This document shows positions 35,942 to 42,994 of a DNA stretch of 62,062 nt, in pieces. The first letter of the stretch is position 1, and the number at the start of each line of letters is the position of its first letter. The DNA is from CAIYZT01 sp052387855 (GTDB lineage Bacteria > Pseudomonadota > Alphaproteobacteria > Rhodobacterales > Rhodobacteraceae). The notes beneath the pieces are model-generated. The model worked only from the letters and a program-made list of their open reading frames with translations, ran no database searches and was not told where the DNA came from. The stretch is taken from positions 1-62,062 of the forward strand of contig JBQTIT010000044.1 of assembly GCA_052387855.1 (NCBI GenBank). Direction: 5' to 3'. A program made the position numbers and the translations under genes.

Positions 35942-36874
35942 TCAGCCCTTCAGCGCAGCCACCTCTTCTGGCGTTCCGACCGCGCGCAGGGTGACCTCGC
36001 CCTCGGCAATCCGCTTGATCATCCCGGACAGGGCCTTGCCCGCCCCGATTTCCCAGAATTCGGTCACCCCGGCCCGCTCCATCCATTGAACGCTTTCGCG
36101 CCAGCGGACCGAGCCTGTGACCTGCGCGACCAGCAGCGCGCGGATGCGGTCAGGCTCGGTCACCGCCTCGGCCCGCACATTCACCACGACCGGAACCCTG
36201 GGCGCCAGCACCGTGACCGCCGCCAGCGCCTCGGCCATGACGGCGGCGGCGGGCTGCATCAGGGCGCAGTGGAACGGGGCCGAGACCGGCAGCAACATCG
36301 CCCGCCGCGCGCCGCGCGCCTTGGCCAGATCGACCGCCCGCTCGACCGCCGCCCGATGGCCCGACACCACGACCTGCAAGGGGTCATTGTCATTGGCCGC
36401 CTGACAGACCTCTCCCTGCGCCGCCTCGGCCGCGACATCGGCGGCATCGGCAAAGCTCATCCCCAAAAGCGCCGCCATCGCCCCGACACCCACCGGCACC
36501 GCCTCTTGCATCGCGCGCCCGCGCGTGCGCAGCAGCCGCGCCGTGTCGGACAGGCTCAGCGCGCCGGCGGCACAGAGCGCCGAATATTCCCCCAGCGAGT
36601 GGCCCGCCACGAACTGCGCCCGCTCGATCCCGATCCCCTCGGCCGCCAGCGCCGCCATCGCCGCCATCGATGTCGCCATCAGCGCCGGCTGGGCGTTTTG
36701 CGTCAGTGTCAACTCGGAGATATCGCCTTCCCAGATCAGCGCCGACAGCTTTTGCCCCAGCGCCGCGTCGACCTCGTCGAACACCGCCCTTGCCGCCGGA
36801 CAGGCCTCGGCCAGGGTGCGGCCCATCCCGATGGTCTGGGCCCCCTGCCCCGGGAAAACAAAGGCACGGCTCAT
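35942..36874 (-). CDS. fabD: Malonyl-CoA-ACP transacylase
   Basis: A 310-residue transacylase loading malonate onto ACP. It starts MSRAFVFPGQGAQTIGMG. The catalytic serine is in VAGHSLGEYSALCAAG near 88-103, arginine near 117, and the active histidine in SAPFHCALMQPAA near 200. The C-terminal FWEIGAGKALSGMIKRI is intact. ATG at 36874 gives normal length. First gene of the fab operon, divergent from the PACE-type gene. Confidence 0.95.
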   Translation of the reverse strand: MSRAFVFPGQGAQTIGMGRTLAEACPAARAVFDEVDAALGQKLSALIWEGDISELTLTQNAQPALMATSMAAMAALAAEGIGIERAQFVAGHSLGEYSALCAAGALSLSDTARLLRTRGRAMQEAVPVGVGAMAALLGMSFADAADVAAEAAQGEVCQAANDNDPLQVVVSGHRAAVERAVDLAKARGARRAMLLPVSAPFHCALMQPAAAVMAEALAAVTVLAPRVPVVVNVRAEAVTEPDRIRALLVAQVTGSVRWRESVQWMERAGVTEFWEIGAGKALSGMIKRIAEGEVTLRAVGTPEEVAALKG

Positions 36875-36996
36875 GGTCACATTCTCCCCGCGGATCGGCC
36901 CTTTGCGGGCGCTGGTTGCACGTCTGTCGACAAAGGGCTTACCCTGCCCGCCATCAAGGTGCAATCTTTTGACCCCGCCCCATTTGCCAGGCCCCC

Positions 36997-37416
36997 ATGA
37001 CGCCCGTCTTTCGCAAGGTCCTTTATGCGGTAAGCTTCGAGATCATCGGCATTCTCATCGCCGGTCTTGCGCTGATGGCGCTTGCCGGCGCCGACCCGGT
37101 CCGCAGCTTTTCCCTCTCGGCTCTGGCCGCAACCATCGCCATGGCCTGGTCCTATGCCTTCAACAGCCTATTCGAGGCATGGGAGGCCCGTCAGGCCAGC
37201 GCTGGCCGATCGCGCGCGCGCCGGGCCGCCCATGCCATCCTCTTCGAAGGCGGCCTTCTGGCGATCCTGCTTCCCCTCACCGCGTGGTGGCTGGGCGTCT
37301 CCCTCTGGACCGCTCTCATCCTCGAAGGCTGGCTCATCGCGGTCTTCATTCTCTACACCTATCTCTTCACCTGGGCTTTCGATGCGATCTTTGGCCTGCC
37401 CCAGTCGGCGCGGTGA
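36997..37416 (+). CDS. PACE-family (chlorhexidine-type) efflux transporter
   Basis: A 139-residue membrane protein built from two bacterial-transmembrane-pair repeats, giving four helices. The first has RKVLYAVSFEIIGILIAGL (6-24, with the key glutamate in SFE) and AMAWSYAFNSLFEAWEAR. The second has RRAAHAILFEGGLLAILLPL (about 75-94) and FILYTYLFTWAFDAIFG. These are the PACE signatures; family members export biocides or polyamines. It is followed by the rpsF operon on the same strand but has its own spacing. Substrate not inferable. Confidence 0.85.
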   Translation: MTPVFRKVLYAVSFEIIGILIAGLALMALAGADPVRSFSLSALAATIAMAWSYAFNSLFEAWEARQASAGRSRARRAAHAILFEGGLLAILLPLTAWWLGVSLWTALILEGWLIAVFILYTYLFTWAFDAIFGLPQSAR

Positions 37417-37426
37417 CGGGCGAGCC

Positions 37427-37454
37427 TTGCATTCCCCCCGCCAATCCGTATAAG
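37427..37454 (+). promoter_or_regulatory. Probable promoter of the rpsF-rpsR-rplI operon
   Basis: TTGCAT (37427-37432) and TATAAG (37449-37454) are 16 bases apart, about 108 bases before the rpsF start. Match to sigma-70 consensus is the only evidence. Confidence 0.55.
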
Positions 37455-37498
37455 GCCCCATCCTTTCCGCATTTCCATGAACTGGCGCAGCCTCTCGT

Positions 37499-37528
37499 GG
37501 ACGGGCCGCGGAAGGGTTTCGCCCGTCC
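37499..37528 (+). promoter_or_regulatory. Leader hairpin upstream of rpsF
   Basis: GGACGGGC (37499-37506) pairs with GCCCGTCC (37521-37528) around a 14-base loop in the rpsF 5' leader. S6-S18 operons in bacteria often carry a leader bound by the S6:S18 complex. This could be such a site, but I cannot confirm the conserved motif by eye. Confidence 0.4.
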
Positions 37529-37561
37529 TATGAAATGCGCCCTGACCAGAACGGAGATCAC

Positions 37562-37993
37562 ATGCCGCTTTACGAGCATGTCTTTATCTCGCGCCAGGAC
37601 CTGTCCTCGGCGCAGGCTGAAAGCCTGGTGGAACACTTCACCGCAGTCATCGCGGACAACGGCGGCAAGGTCGTCGAAAGCGAATACTGGGGCGTCAAGA
37701 CCATGGCCTACAAGATCAACAAGAACCGCAAGGGCCACTATGCCCTGATGAAGTCCGACGCCCCGGCGGCGGCTATTCAGGAAATGGAACGCCTGATGCG
37801 CCTGCATGACGACGTGATGCGCGTGCTGACCATCAAGGTCGACAAGCATGCCGACGGCCCGTCGGTGCAGATGCAAAAGCGCGATGACCGCGAGCGCGGC
37901 GACCGCGAAGGCGGTTTCGGTGACCGTGGCGACCGTCCGGACCGGGGCTTTGCCCCGCGTGGCGACCGCCCCGACCGCGCCCCCCGCCGTTGA
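37562..37993 (+). CDS. rpsF: 30S ribosomal protein S6
   Basis: A 143-residue S6. The conserved core starts MPLYEHVFISRQDLSSAQAE and includes WGVKTMAYKINKNRKGHYAL near 41-60. Beyond about residue 105 the tail is a highly charged run of Arg, Asp and Gly (RGDRE-type repeats), as seen in many alphaproteobacteria. Start at ATG 37562. First of three ribosomal genes. Confidence 0.96.
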   Translation: MPLYEHVFISRQDLSSAQAESLVEHFTAVIADNGGKVVESEYWGVKTMAYKINKNRKGHYALMKSDAPAAAIQEMERLMRLHDDVMRVLTIKVDKHADGPSVQMQKRDDRERGDREGGFGDRGDRPDRGFAPRGDRPDRAPRR

Positions 37994-38013
37994 TCTGAGA
38001 AAGGACATAACCC

Positions 38014-38241
38014 ATGGCGAACAAACCATTTTTCCGCCGCCGCAAGGTCTGCCCCTTCTCGGGCGACAATGCTCCGGCGATCGACTACAAGGACACCCGT
38101 CTGCTGCAGCGCTACGTTTCCGAGCGCGGCAAGATCGTCCCCAGCCGCATCACCGCCGTCTCGGCCAAGAAGCAGCGCGAACTGGCTCAGGCCATCAAGC
38201 GTGCCCGCTTCCTGGCGCTTCTGCCCTATGCCGTGAAATAA
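38014..38241 (+). CDS. rpsR: 30S ribosomal protein S18
   Basis: A 75-residue S18, partner of S6 on the small subunit platform. Core features are FFRRRKVCPFSGDNAPAIDY near 5-24 and RIVPSRITAVSAKKQRELAQ-like residues near 45-62. Lies between rpsF and rplI with gaps of 20 and 12 bases. Confidence 0.97.
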   Translation: MANKPFFRRRKVCPFSGDNAPAIDYKDTRLLQRYVSERGKIVPSRITAVSAKKQRELAQAIKRARFLALLPYAVK

Positions 38242-38253
38242 GGAGCGCAGAAC

Positions 38254-38838
38254 ATGCAAGTGATCCTTCTTCAGCGCGTGGCCAAGCTTGGCCAGATGGG
38301 CGAGGTCGTGAACGTCAAGGACGGTTTCGCCCGCAACTACCTTCTTCCCCAGGGCAAGGCGCTTCGTGCGAACGAAAGCAACATCAAGTCCTTCGAGGTC
38401 AAGAAAGCCCAGCTTGAGGCGAACAACCTCGAGACCAGGAAAGAGGCCGAATCCGTCGGCGCCACCCTGGATGGCCAGACCTTTGTCGTGATTCGCTCGG
38501 CTTCCGACGCCGGCGCGCTTTACGGCTCGGTCACCACGCGCGACGCGGCCGAGGCGGCCACCGCCGGCGGCATTACCGTGAACCGCGGCCAGGTGGTGCT
38601 TGACCGTCCGATCAAGGACCTGGGCCTGCACACCGTTTCGGTCGTGCTGCACCCCGAGGTCGTGGCCAAGATCGTCCTGAACGTCGCCCGCTCGCCCGAA
38701 GAGGCCGAGCTTCAGGCGTCAGGCAAGTCGATCCAGGCCCTCGCCGCCGAGGCCGAGGCTGCGGCCGACTTCGAGATCGCGAACCTCTTCGACGAAATGG
38801 GCGCCGCCCAGGACGGCGAAGACCTGACCCGCGACTGA
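38254..38838 (+). CDS. rplI: 50S ribosomal protein L9
   Basis: A 194-residue L9 (longer than the 149 of E. coli, as usual in alphaproteobacteria). N-domain: MQVILLQRVAKLGQMGEVV and VKDGFARNYLLPQGKAL (1-40). A central helix follows, then the C-domain with LYGSVTTRDAAEA near 90. The extra C-terminal 45 residues are acidic and Ala-rich. AGGAG precedes the ATG. Last gene of the operon, followed by a strong terminator. Confidence 0.96.
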   Translation: MQVILLQRVAKLGQMGEVVNVKDGFARNYLLPQGKALRANESNIKSFEVKKAQLEANNLETRKEAESVGATLDGQTFVVIRSASDAGALYGSVTTRDAAEAATAGGITVNRGQVVLDRPIKDLGLHTVSVVLHPEVVAKIVLNVARSPEEAELQASGKSIQALAAEAEAAADFEIANLFDEMGAAQDGEDLTRD

Positions 38839-38864
38839 CAGACCGGCACATCGCCGCAAGATCA

Positions 38865-38893
38865 GGCCGCGCACCCCGGTGCGCGGCCTTTTT
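38865..38893 (+). terminator. Rho-independent terminator after rplI
   Basis: GGCCGCGCACC (38865-38875) pairs with GGTGCGCGGCC (38878-38888) and is followed by TTTTTCC. Confidence 0.9.
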
Positions 38894-38969
38894 CCTGCCC
38901 ACACAAAACCGGCGCGGGCCTTGTCGCTCTTGAACCGCTCGCCCGTTCTGGCCCGGCTATATTGCCCCG

Positions 38970-39908
38970 ATGAAACCCTCCGACGCGACCCTCGGCATTC
39001 TGTTCCTGATCTTCGGGATCGCGATCTTTTCGGTCCAGGACCTGATCCTCAAGCTGATCTCGGGCGACTATCCGCTGCATCAGGCCATGGTGCTGCGCAG
39101 TATCACGGCCGTACCCTTCCTGTTTGCGCTGACCTACTGGATGGACGGCACCCTTGGCACGCTCTTCACACGGACCTGGCCCGCCATGCTGGCCCGCGGT
39201 CTGCTGAACTTCAGCGCCTACACCGCCTATTATCTTGCACTCGCGGCGCTGCCGATGGCCACGACCGTCGCGCTTTACTTTACTGCACCGCTCCTGATCA
39301 CCGTCCTGTCGGTCTTCATCCTGCACGAGCGGGTTTCGCCCGGGCGATGGGGGGCGGTTCTGGTCGGCTTCGTCGGAGTGCTGATCATGGTTCGGCCCGG
39401 GGGCGACCTGTTCGATTGGGCGGCCCTCTTGCCGGTCTTTTGCGGCGCGGCCTACGGGCTTTCCATGGTCCTGGCCCGGTTGATGGGCACGCGCGAGACC
39501 GCCGCGGCCATGGCCTTTTGGGGAAACATCGCGTTTCTGGCGTGCGGGCTGGTTCTGTCGGCGATCTTCGGCGCCGGAGGCTACGGCGAAAGCGGTCATG
39601 CGTCCTTGCAGTTCCTGATGCGGGGCTGGGCCTGGCCAAGCCTCTGGGACGGCTTTCTGATGTGTGCCTGCGGTGGGATCGCCGCGATCGGCCTGACCGC
39701 CTTGACCCAGGCCTACAGGATCGCCCAGTCGTCAAAAGTGGCGCCGTTCGAATTCACCTTTGCCTTTTGGGGAGTCCTTTGGGGCTGGGTCTTCTGGGGC
39801 GATCTGCCAGATTTCTGGGGCTGGACCGGAATGGCGATCATCATCCTGGCCGGTCTTTACGTCCTGCGCCCCGAGGGGGCCGAGGTCAAGGCCGGTGCGG
39901 CCGCCTAG
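38970..39908 (+). CDS. DMT-superfamily (EamA) transporter
   Basis: A 312-residue inner-membrane protein with about ten hydrophobic helices in two EamA repeats. First repeat: FLIFGIAIFSVQDLILKLIS near 12-31 and ALPMATTVALYFTAPLLITV near 92-111. Second: LLPVFCGAAYGLSMVLARLM near 152-171 and the C-terminal APFEFTFAFWGVLWGWVFWG near 258-277. The family exports metabolites such as amino acids; substrate unknown. Ends in two palindromes and is convergent with the next gene. Confidence 0.88.
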   Translation: MKPSDATLGILFLIFGIAIFSVQDLILKLISGDYPLHQAMVLRSITAVPFLFALTYWMDGTLGTLFTRTWPAMLARGLLNFSAYTAYYLALAALPMATTVALYFTAPLLITVLSVFILHERVSPGRWGAVLVGFVGVLIMVRPGGDLFDWAALLPVFCGAAYGLSMVLARLMGTRETAAAMAFWGNIAFLACGLVLSAIFGAGGYGESGHASLQFLMRGWAWPSLWDGFLMCACGGIAAIGLTALTQAYRIAQSSKVAPFEFTFAFWGVLWGWVFWGDLPDFWGWTGMAIIILAGLYVLRPEGAEVKAGAAA

Positions 39909-39917
39909 AACGTTTTT

Positions 39918-40016
39918 CGTTTGATCAGGCTCGCCTGATCAAACGCAAAACGCAACATAACTGATGTTCGGCCTGTCTTGGATTGGTTTCTATCTGATTC
40001 AGATAGAAACCAATCC
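39918..40016. repeat. Two AT-rich perfect palindromes between convergent genes
   Basis: The first has CGTTTGATCAGGC (39918-39930) facing GCCTGATCAAACG (39933-39945). The second has GGATTGGTTTCTATCTGA (39980-39997) facing its exact complement (39999-40016) around a single T, a 37-base palindrome. Both are much lower in GC than the surroundings. Short T and A runs flank the first, so it can work as a two-way terminator. Confidence 0.85.
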
Positions 40017-40019
40017 GCT

Positions 40020-40766
40020 TTAGCCCAGATCCGGAAACATCCCGCGCAGGCCAGCCGCATGGTCGGCCAGCGCCGGCACCGCCGCCCACGAGGCAAGCAG
40101 ATCGGGCCAGCGCAGACGCACAAAGCTCACCCCGTCGCCGGCGATCAGGCGCGAGAATTCGGCCAACTCCTTGCGATGGCGCGCTTTCTGGGCCGGATCG
40201 ACCGGCTTGCCGCTCGCCCAGCGCTGCGGATCGGCGTAAAGATAGACCAGCACCGCACCCGTTGCCCGCTTTTCGGCGCGTGTCCACAGGCCGTAGGCGC
40301 TTTTGATCAGGGTCACCGCATCAAGACACTCAAAGCCGACGTTGCCCTTGACCAGATCGTCCCGCAACGCGGTAAAGCGAGGCAGCTTCTCGCGCCACAC
40401 CGGCCGATCATAGATCTCGGCAAAGCCCGAGGCCTTGGCCGGCCGAAAGGGCTCGTACCGGCGGGCCTCGATCCCCACCAGCGTGGTGGCCGATTCCAGC
40501 CCCACGTCAAGCCAGGGATGCCGCCCTTCCTTCCAGGGATAGCGCATCTCGGCTTCCAGCGTGACCGATGTGACCGGGCCGCAGGCCACGCCCTGCATCG
40601 GCGGCAACAGGGCCGCGCGGTGCAGGAACCAGCCAAAAGCATTGGCGACCAGCGCGGCCGAGGATTCCGGCCCGTCCATCTTGCCCGTACGCACCTCATG
40701 CCCCGGTGAACGTCTGAGGCATTCCATGATGCCCTCGACCGGCAGCTCTGGCAGAAAGTTCGGCAC
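40020..40766 (-). CDS. Conserved hypothetical protein, possibly nuclease-fold
   Basis: A 248-residue soluble protein I do not recognise as a characterised enzyme. Visible features: MECLRRSPGHEVRTGKMDGP near 14-33, SVTLEAEMRYPW near 67-78, and WLDVGLES followed by LVGIEARRYEPFR near 85-109. The D...E-x-R/K arrangement there recalls the PD-(D/E)XK nuclease core. DAVTLIKSAYGLWTRAEKR follows near 148-166. No membrane segment or signal peptide. Stands alone, convergent with the DMT gene and upstream of the tig terminator. The fold is a guess. Confidence 0.6.
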   Translation of the reverse strand: MPNFLPELPVEGIMECLRRSPGHEVRTGKMDGPESSAALVANAFGWFLHRAALLPPMQGVACGPVTSVTLEAEMRYPWKEGRHPWLDVGLESATTLVGIEARRYEPFRPAKASGFAEIYDRPVWREKLPRFTALRDDLVKGNVGFECLDAVTLIKSAYGLWTRAEKRATGAVLVYLYADPQRWASGKPVDPAQKARHRKELAEFSRLIAGDGVSFVRLRWPDLLASWAAVPALADHAAGLRGMFPDLG

Positions 40767-40792
40767 CCTGTTCTCCCGGGTCTGAAAGGAAA

Positions 40793-40816
40793 GGGCCGCC
40801 CCCGGGGGGACGGCCC
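40793..40816 (-). terminator. Rho-independent terminator of tig
   Basis: On the minus strand GGGCCG pairs with CGGCCC, extended by a C/G-rich stem with one mismatch, followed by TTTCCTTTC. It lies 26 bases past the tig stop. Confidence 0.7.
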
Positions 40817-40841
40817 GCTAGTCTCGGAAAGGGTCGCGCCC

Positions 40842-42176
40842 TTACATCTCGTCCAGGGCTTCGACCAGCTTTTGCAGGTCTTCCTTCGAGACGTCCTTGT
40901 CGGTCACCTTGGCCAGACCCACGATGTGGTCAACAACCTTGTCCTCGAAGATCGGCGCGCGAAGCTGCTGCTGAACCTGCTGGTTCTTCTGCACGAACTC
41001 GAAATAGGCGCGCTCTTGCCCGGGATATTGGCGGGCCTGCTGAAGCACGGCCTGCGTCATCTCGGCGTCGGTCACCGTCACCTCGGCCTTGCGGCCGACC
41101 TCGGCCAGCACCAGCCCCAGACGCACGCGGCGCTCGGCCAGCGTCTTGTGCTCTTCGGTGGTCTCGATGTGGTCGTGGTTGTGGCCGTGCTCGTGCGGGT
41201 TTTCCTCGTGCCAGAGCTGATGCGCGATCTGGCCGGCCTCGGCCTCGACCAGGGCGGCAGGCAGATCGAACTTGACCTGAGCGTCAAGCTGGTCCAGGAG
41301 CGAGCGCTTCATCACCGCGCGCGCGGCGCCCTTGTATTCAGCCTCAAGCCGCTCTGCGATCTGCACCTTCAGCCCGGCCAGATCCTCGGCGCCGAACTTC
41401 TTGGCCAGCTCGTCGTTCAGCTCGGCCGCGACCGGCTTTTTCACCGCCTTGACCGCGCACTCAAAGACCGCAGCCTTGCCGGCAAGATGCGCCGCGCCGT
41501 AGGTTTCCGGGAAGGTGACGTTGACCGTGACCTCTTCGCCAGCCGCCGCGCCGACAAGCTGCGCCTCGAACCCCGGGATGAACGAGTTCGACCCGAGAAC
41601 CAACGGATAATCCGTGCCCGAACCGCCTTCGAAATAGTCGCCGTCGACCGAGCCCTTGAAGTCGATCGTCACCTGATCGCCGTCCTTGGCCTTGGCGCCC
41701 TTCTTCTTGTCCTCAAAGGACTGCGAGGAGGTGGCCAGATTTTTCAGCGCCTCGGCGATGGCCGCATCGTCCGCCTTCACCGACAGCCGGTCGAGCGTGA
41801 TCTTTGCCGGGTCGATCTCGGGGATCGGCGGCAGCGCCTCGTAAGACATCTCGACGACCACGTCCTGGCCCTCTTTCCAGGTCTCGCCGTTCACCATCCG
41901 GACCTCGGGTTGCAGCGCCGGACGGTCGCCGGAGGCGGCGAAATGGTCCTTCATCGCGCCGTCGATGGCGTCCTGCATCGCATCGCCCATCATGCGCTGG
42001 CCGAACTGCTTTTTCAGGATCGCAAGTGGCACCTTGCCCTTGCGGAATCCCTTGATCTCGACCTCGGGCTGCGCTTCAAGCAGCTTTTCGGTCACCTTGG
42101 CTTCCAGTTCGGCCGCCGTGACGGTGATGGTGTAGCCGCGTTTCAGGCCTTGGTTCAGGGTCTCGGTAACCTGCAT
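40842..42176 (-). CDS. tig: Trigger factor (ribosome-associated chaperone)
   Basis: A 444-residue trigger factor assisting nascent chains at the ribosome exit. The N-terminal ribosome-binding domain has GFRKGKVPLAILKKQFG near 43-59. The FKBP-type isomerase domain starts near 160 (AKDGDQVTIDFKGSVDGDYF, then FEAQLVGAAAGEEVTVNVTF). The C-terminal helical arms fill the rest, with a His-rich patch (HEENPHEHGHNHDH) near 315-330 that is not a general family feature. AAGGAC precedes the ATG. A tRNA-Leu gene lies immediately upstream on the same strand. Confidence 0.95.
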   Translation of the reverse strand: MQVTETLNQGLKRGYTITVTAAELEAKVTEKLLEAQPEVEIKGFRKGKVPLAILKKQFGQRMMGDAMQDAIDGAMKDHFAASGDRPALQPEVRMVNGETWKEGQDVVVEMSYEALPPIPEIDPAKITLDRLSVKADDAAIAEALKNLATSSQSFEDKKKGAKAKDGDQVTIDFKGSVDGDYFEGGSGTDYPLVLGSNSFIPGFEAQLVGAAAGEEVTVNVTFPETYGAAHLAGKAAVFECAVKAVKKPVAAELNDELAKKFGAEDLAGLKVQIAERLEAEYKGAARAVMKRSLLDQLDAQVKFDLPAALVEAEAGQIAHQLWHEENPHEHGHNHDHIETTEEHKTLAERRVRLGLVLAEVGRKAEVTVTDAEMTQAVLQQARQYPGQERAYFEFVQKNQQVQQQLRAPIFEDKVVDHIVGLAKVTDKDVSKEDLQKLVEALDEM

Positions 42177-42202
42177 GTTCTTGTCCTTCTCATCTCATGT
42201 CC

Positions 42203-42287
42203 TGGTGCGGGTAGAGGGACTTGAACCCCCACGCCTTGCGGCGCCAGAACCTAAATCTGGTGCGTCTGCCAATTTCGCCATACCCGC
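42203..42287 (-). tRNA. tRNA-Leu (anticodon UAG)
   Basis: An 85-base cloverleaf on the minus strand. Acceptor stem GCGGGTA (42287-42281) pairs with TACCCGC, with A73 and an encoded CCA (42205-42203). Anticodon stem CCAGA/TCTGG encloses loop TTTAGGT, giving anticodon TAG. A long variable arm (CGCCGCAAGGCG) and the GGTTCAAGTCC T-loop are class II tRNA-Leu features. It sits 26 bases upstream of tig. Confidence 0.95.
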
Positions 42288-42353
42288 AAATTGCCACGAA
42301 GCGACCAGCCCCTCCGGCAAGGAAAGGTCTGCACGATCCGCAAATCCGCGCCC

Positions 42354-42382
42354 TTCTAACAAAGGCGCATCCCGGATGCGAG
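42354..42382 (-). promoter_or_regulatory. Possible promoter of tRNA-Leu
   Basis: On the minus strand CTCGCA (42382-42377) and TTAGAA (42359-42354) are 17 bases apart, about 67 bases before the mature tRNA 5' end. The -35 match is poor. Confidence 0.35.
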
Positions 42383-42494
42383 CGGAAAATCGACGCCGGA
42401 CTTCTGGTGACGCTCTGCCGAATCACAGCCGTCTTTACCAATTCTTGCGAATTTCGGGGCCAAGATGCCGCGCCAGACACAGGAGCGTGTCACG

Positions 42495-42962
42495 ATGTCC
42501 AGGACCCAGCGCACCTTGCCTCCGGCACCCTGCGCCGTACCCCGCAGCGGGCTGGCGATGAGCACGAAGGTGCTGACGCGCGATGGTGAAATACCTGTGG
42601 AGTTTCTTGAGGTGGGCGAACCTGTCGTGACGCGCCAGGGTGCCCGTGTCCTGCGCCTTGTCGAGGTTTCGCTGATCGCACATGCCCGCATGGTGCGCAT
42701 CGGCGGGGTCACGCTGGGCCGGGCCGGCCCCGGAACGGACGTTCTGGTTCCCGCGACGCAAAAGGTTCTGGTCCGCGACTGGCGCGCACGGGCCTTTGGC
42801 GGCGGTCGGCAGGCCCTCGTGGCCGCCGCACGGCTGGCCGATGGCGAATTCATTCGGGGCGAAATCCTTGACCCCGTCCGCCTTTTCACCCTGGGCTTTG
42901 ACTGCGATGTCGTCATCCAGGCCGGCGGGCTGGAGCTGGAATGCGCCGCCGCCCCGACCTGA
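42495..42962 (+). CDS. Hint-domain protein lacking the catalytic cysteine
   Basis: About 155 residues with the layout of a Hedgehog/intein (Hint_2) domain. STKVLTRDGEIPVEFLEVGE (about 22-41) matches the first beta-strand pair and QKVLVRDWRARAFGG (about 92-106) matches the conserved HRVLVRDWRA-like block. Active Hint domains begin with Cys; here the position reads GLAMSTKV, without Cys, and the usual block histidine is Gln. It therefore looks incapable of self-cleavage. No passenger domain or secretion signal is attached. The frame opens at 42465; ATG 42495 has AGGAG upstream and is preferred. Confidence 0.7.
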   Translation: MSRTQRTLPPAPCAVPRSGLAMSTKVLTRDGEIPVEFLEVGEPVVTRQGARVLRLVEVSLIAHARMVRIGGVTLGRAGPGTDVLVPATQKVLVRDWRARAFGGGRQALVAAARLADGEFIRGEILDPVRLFTLGFDCDVVIQAGGLELECAAAPT

Positions 42963-42994
42963 CCGCCCGCTGCCCCTCGGGCGCACGGCCGGGG

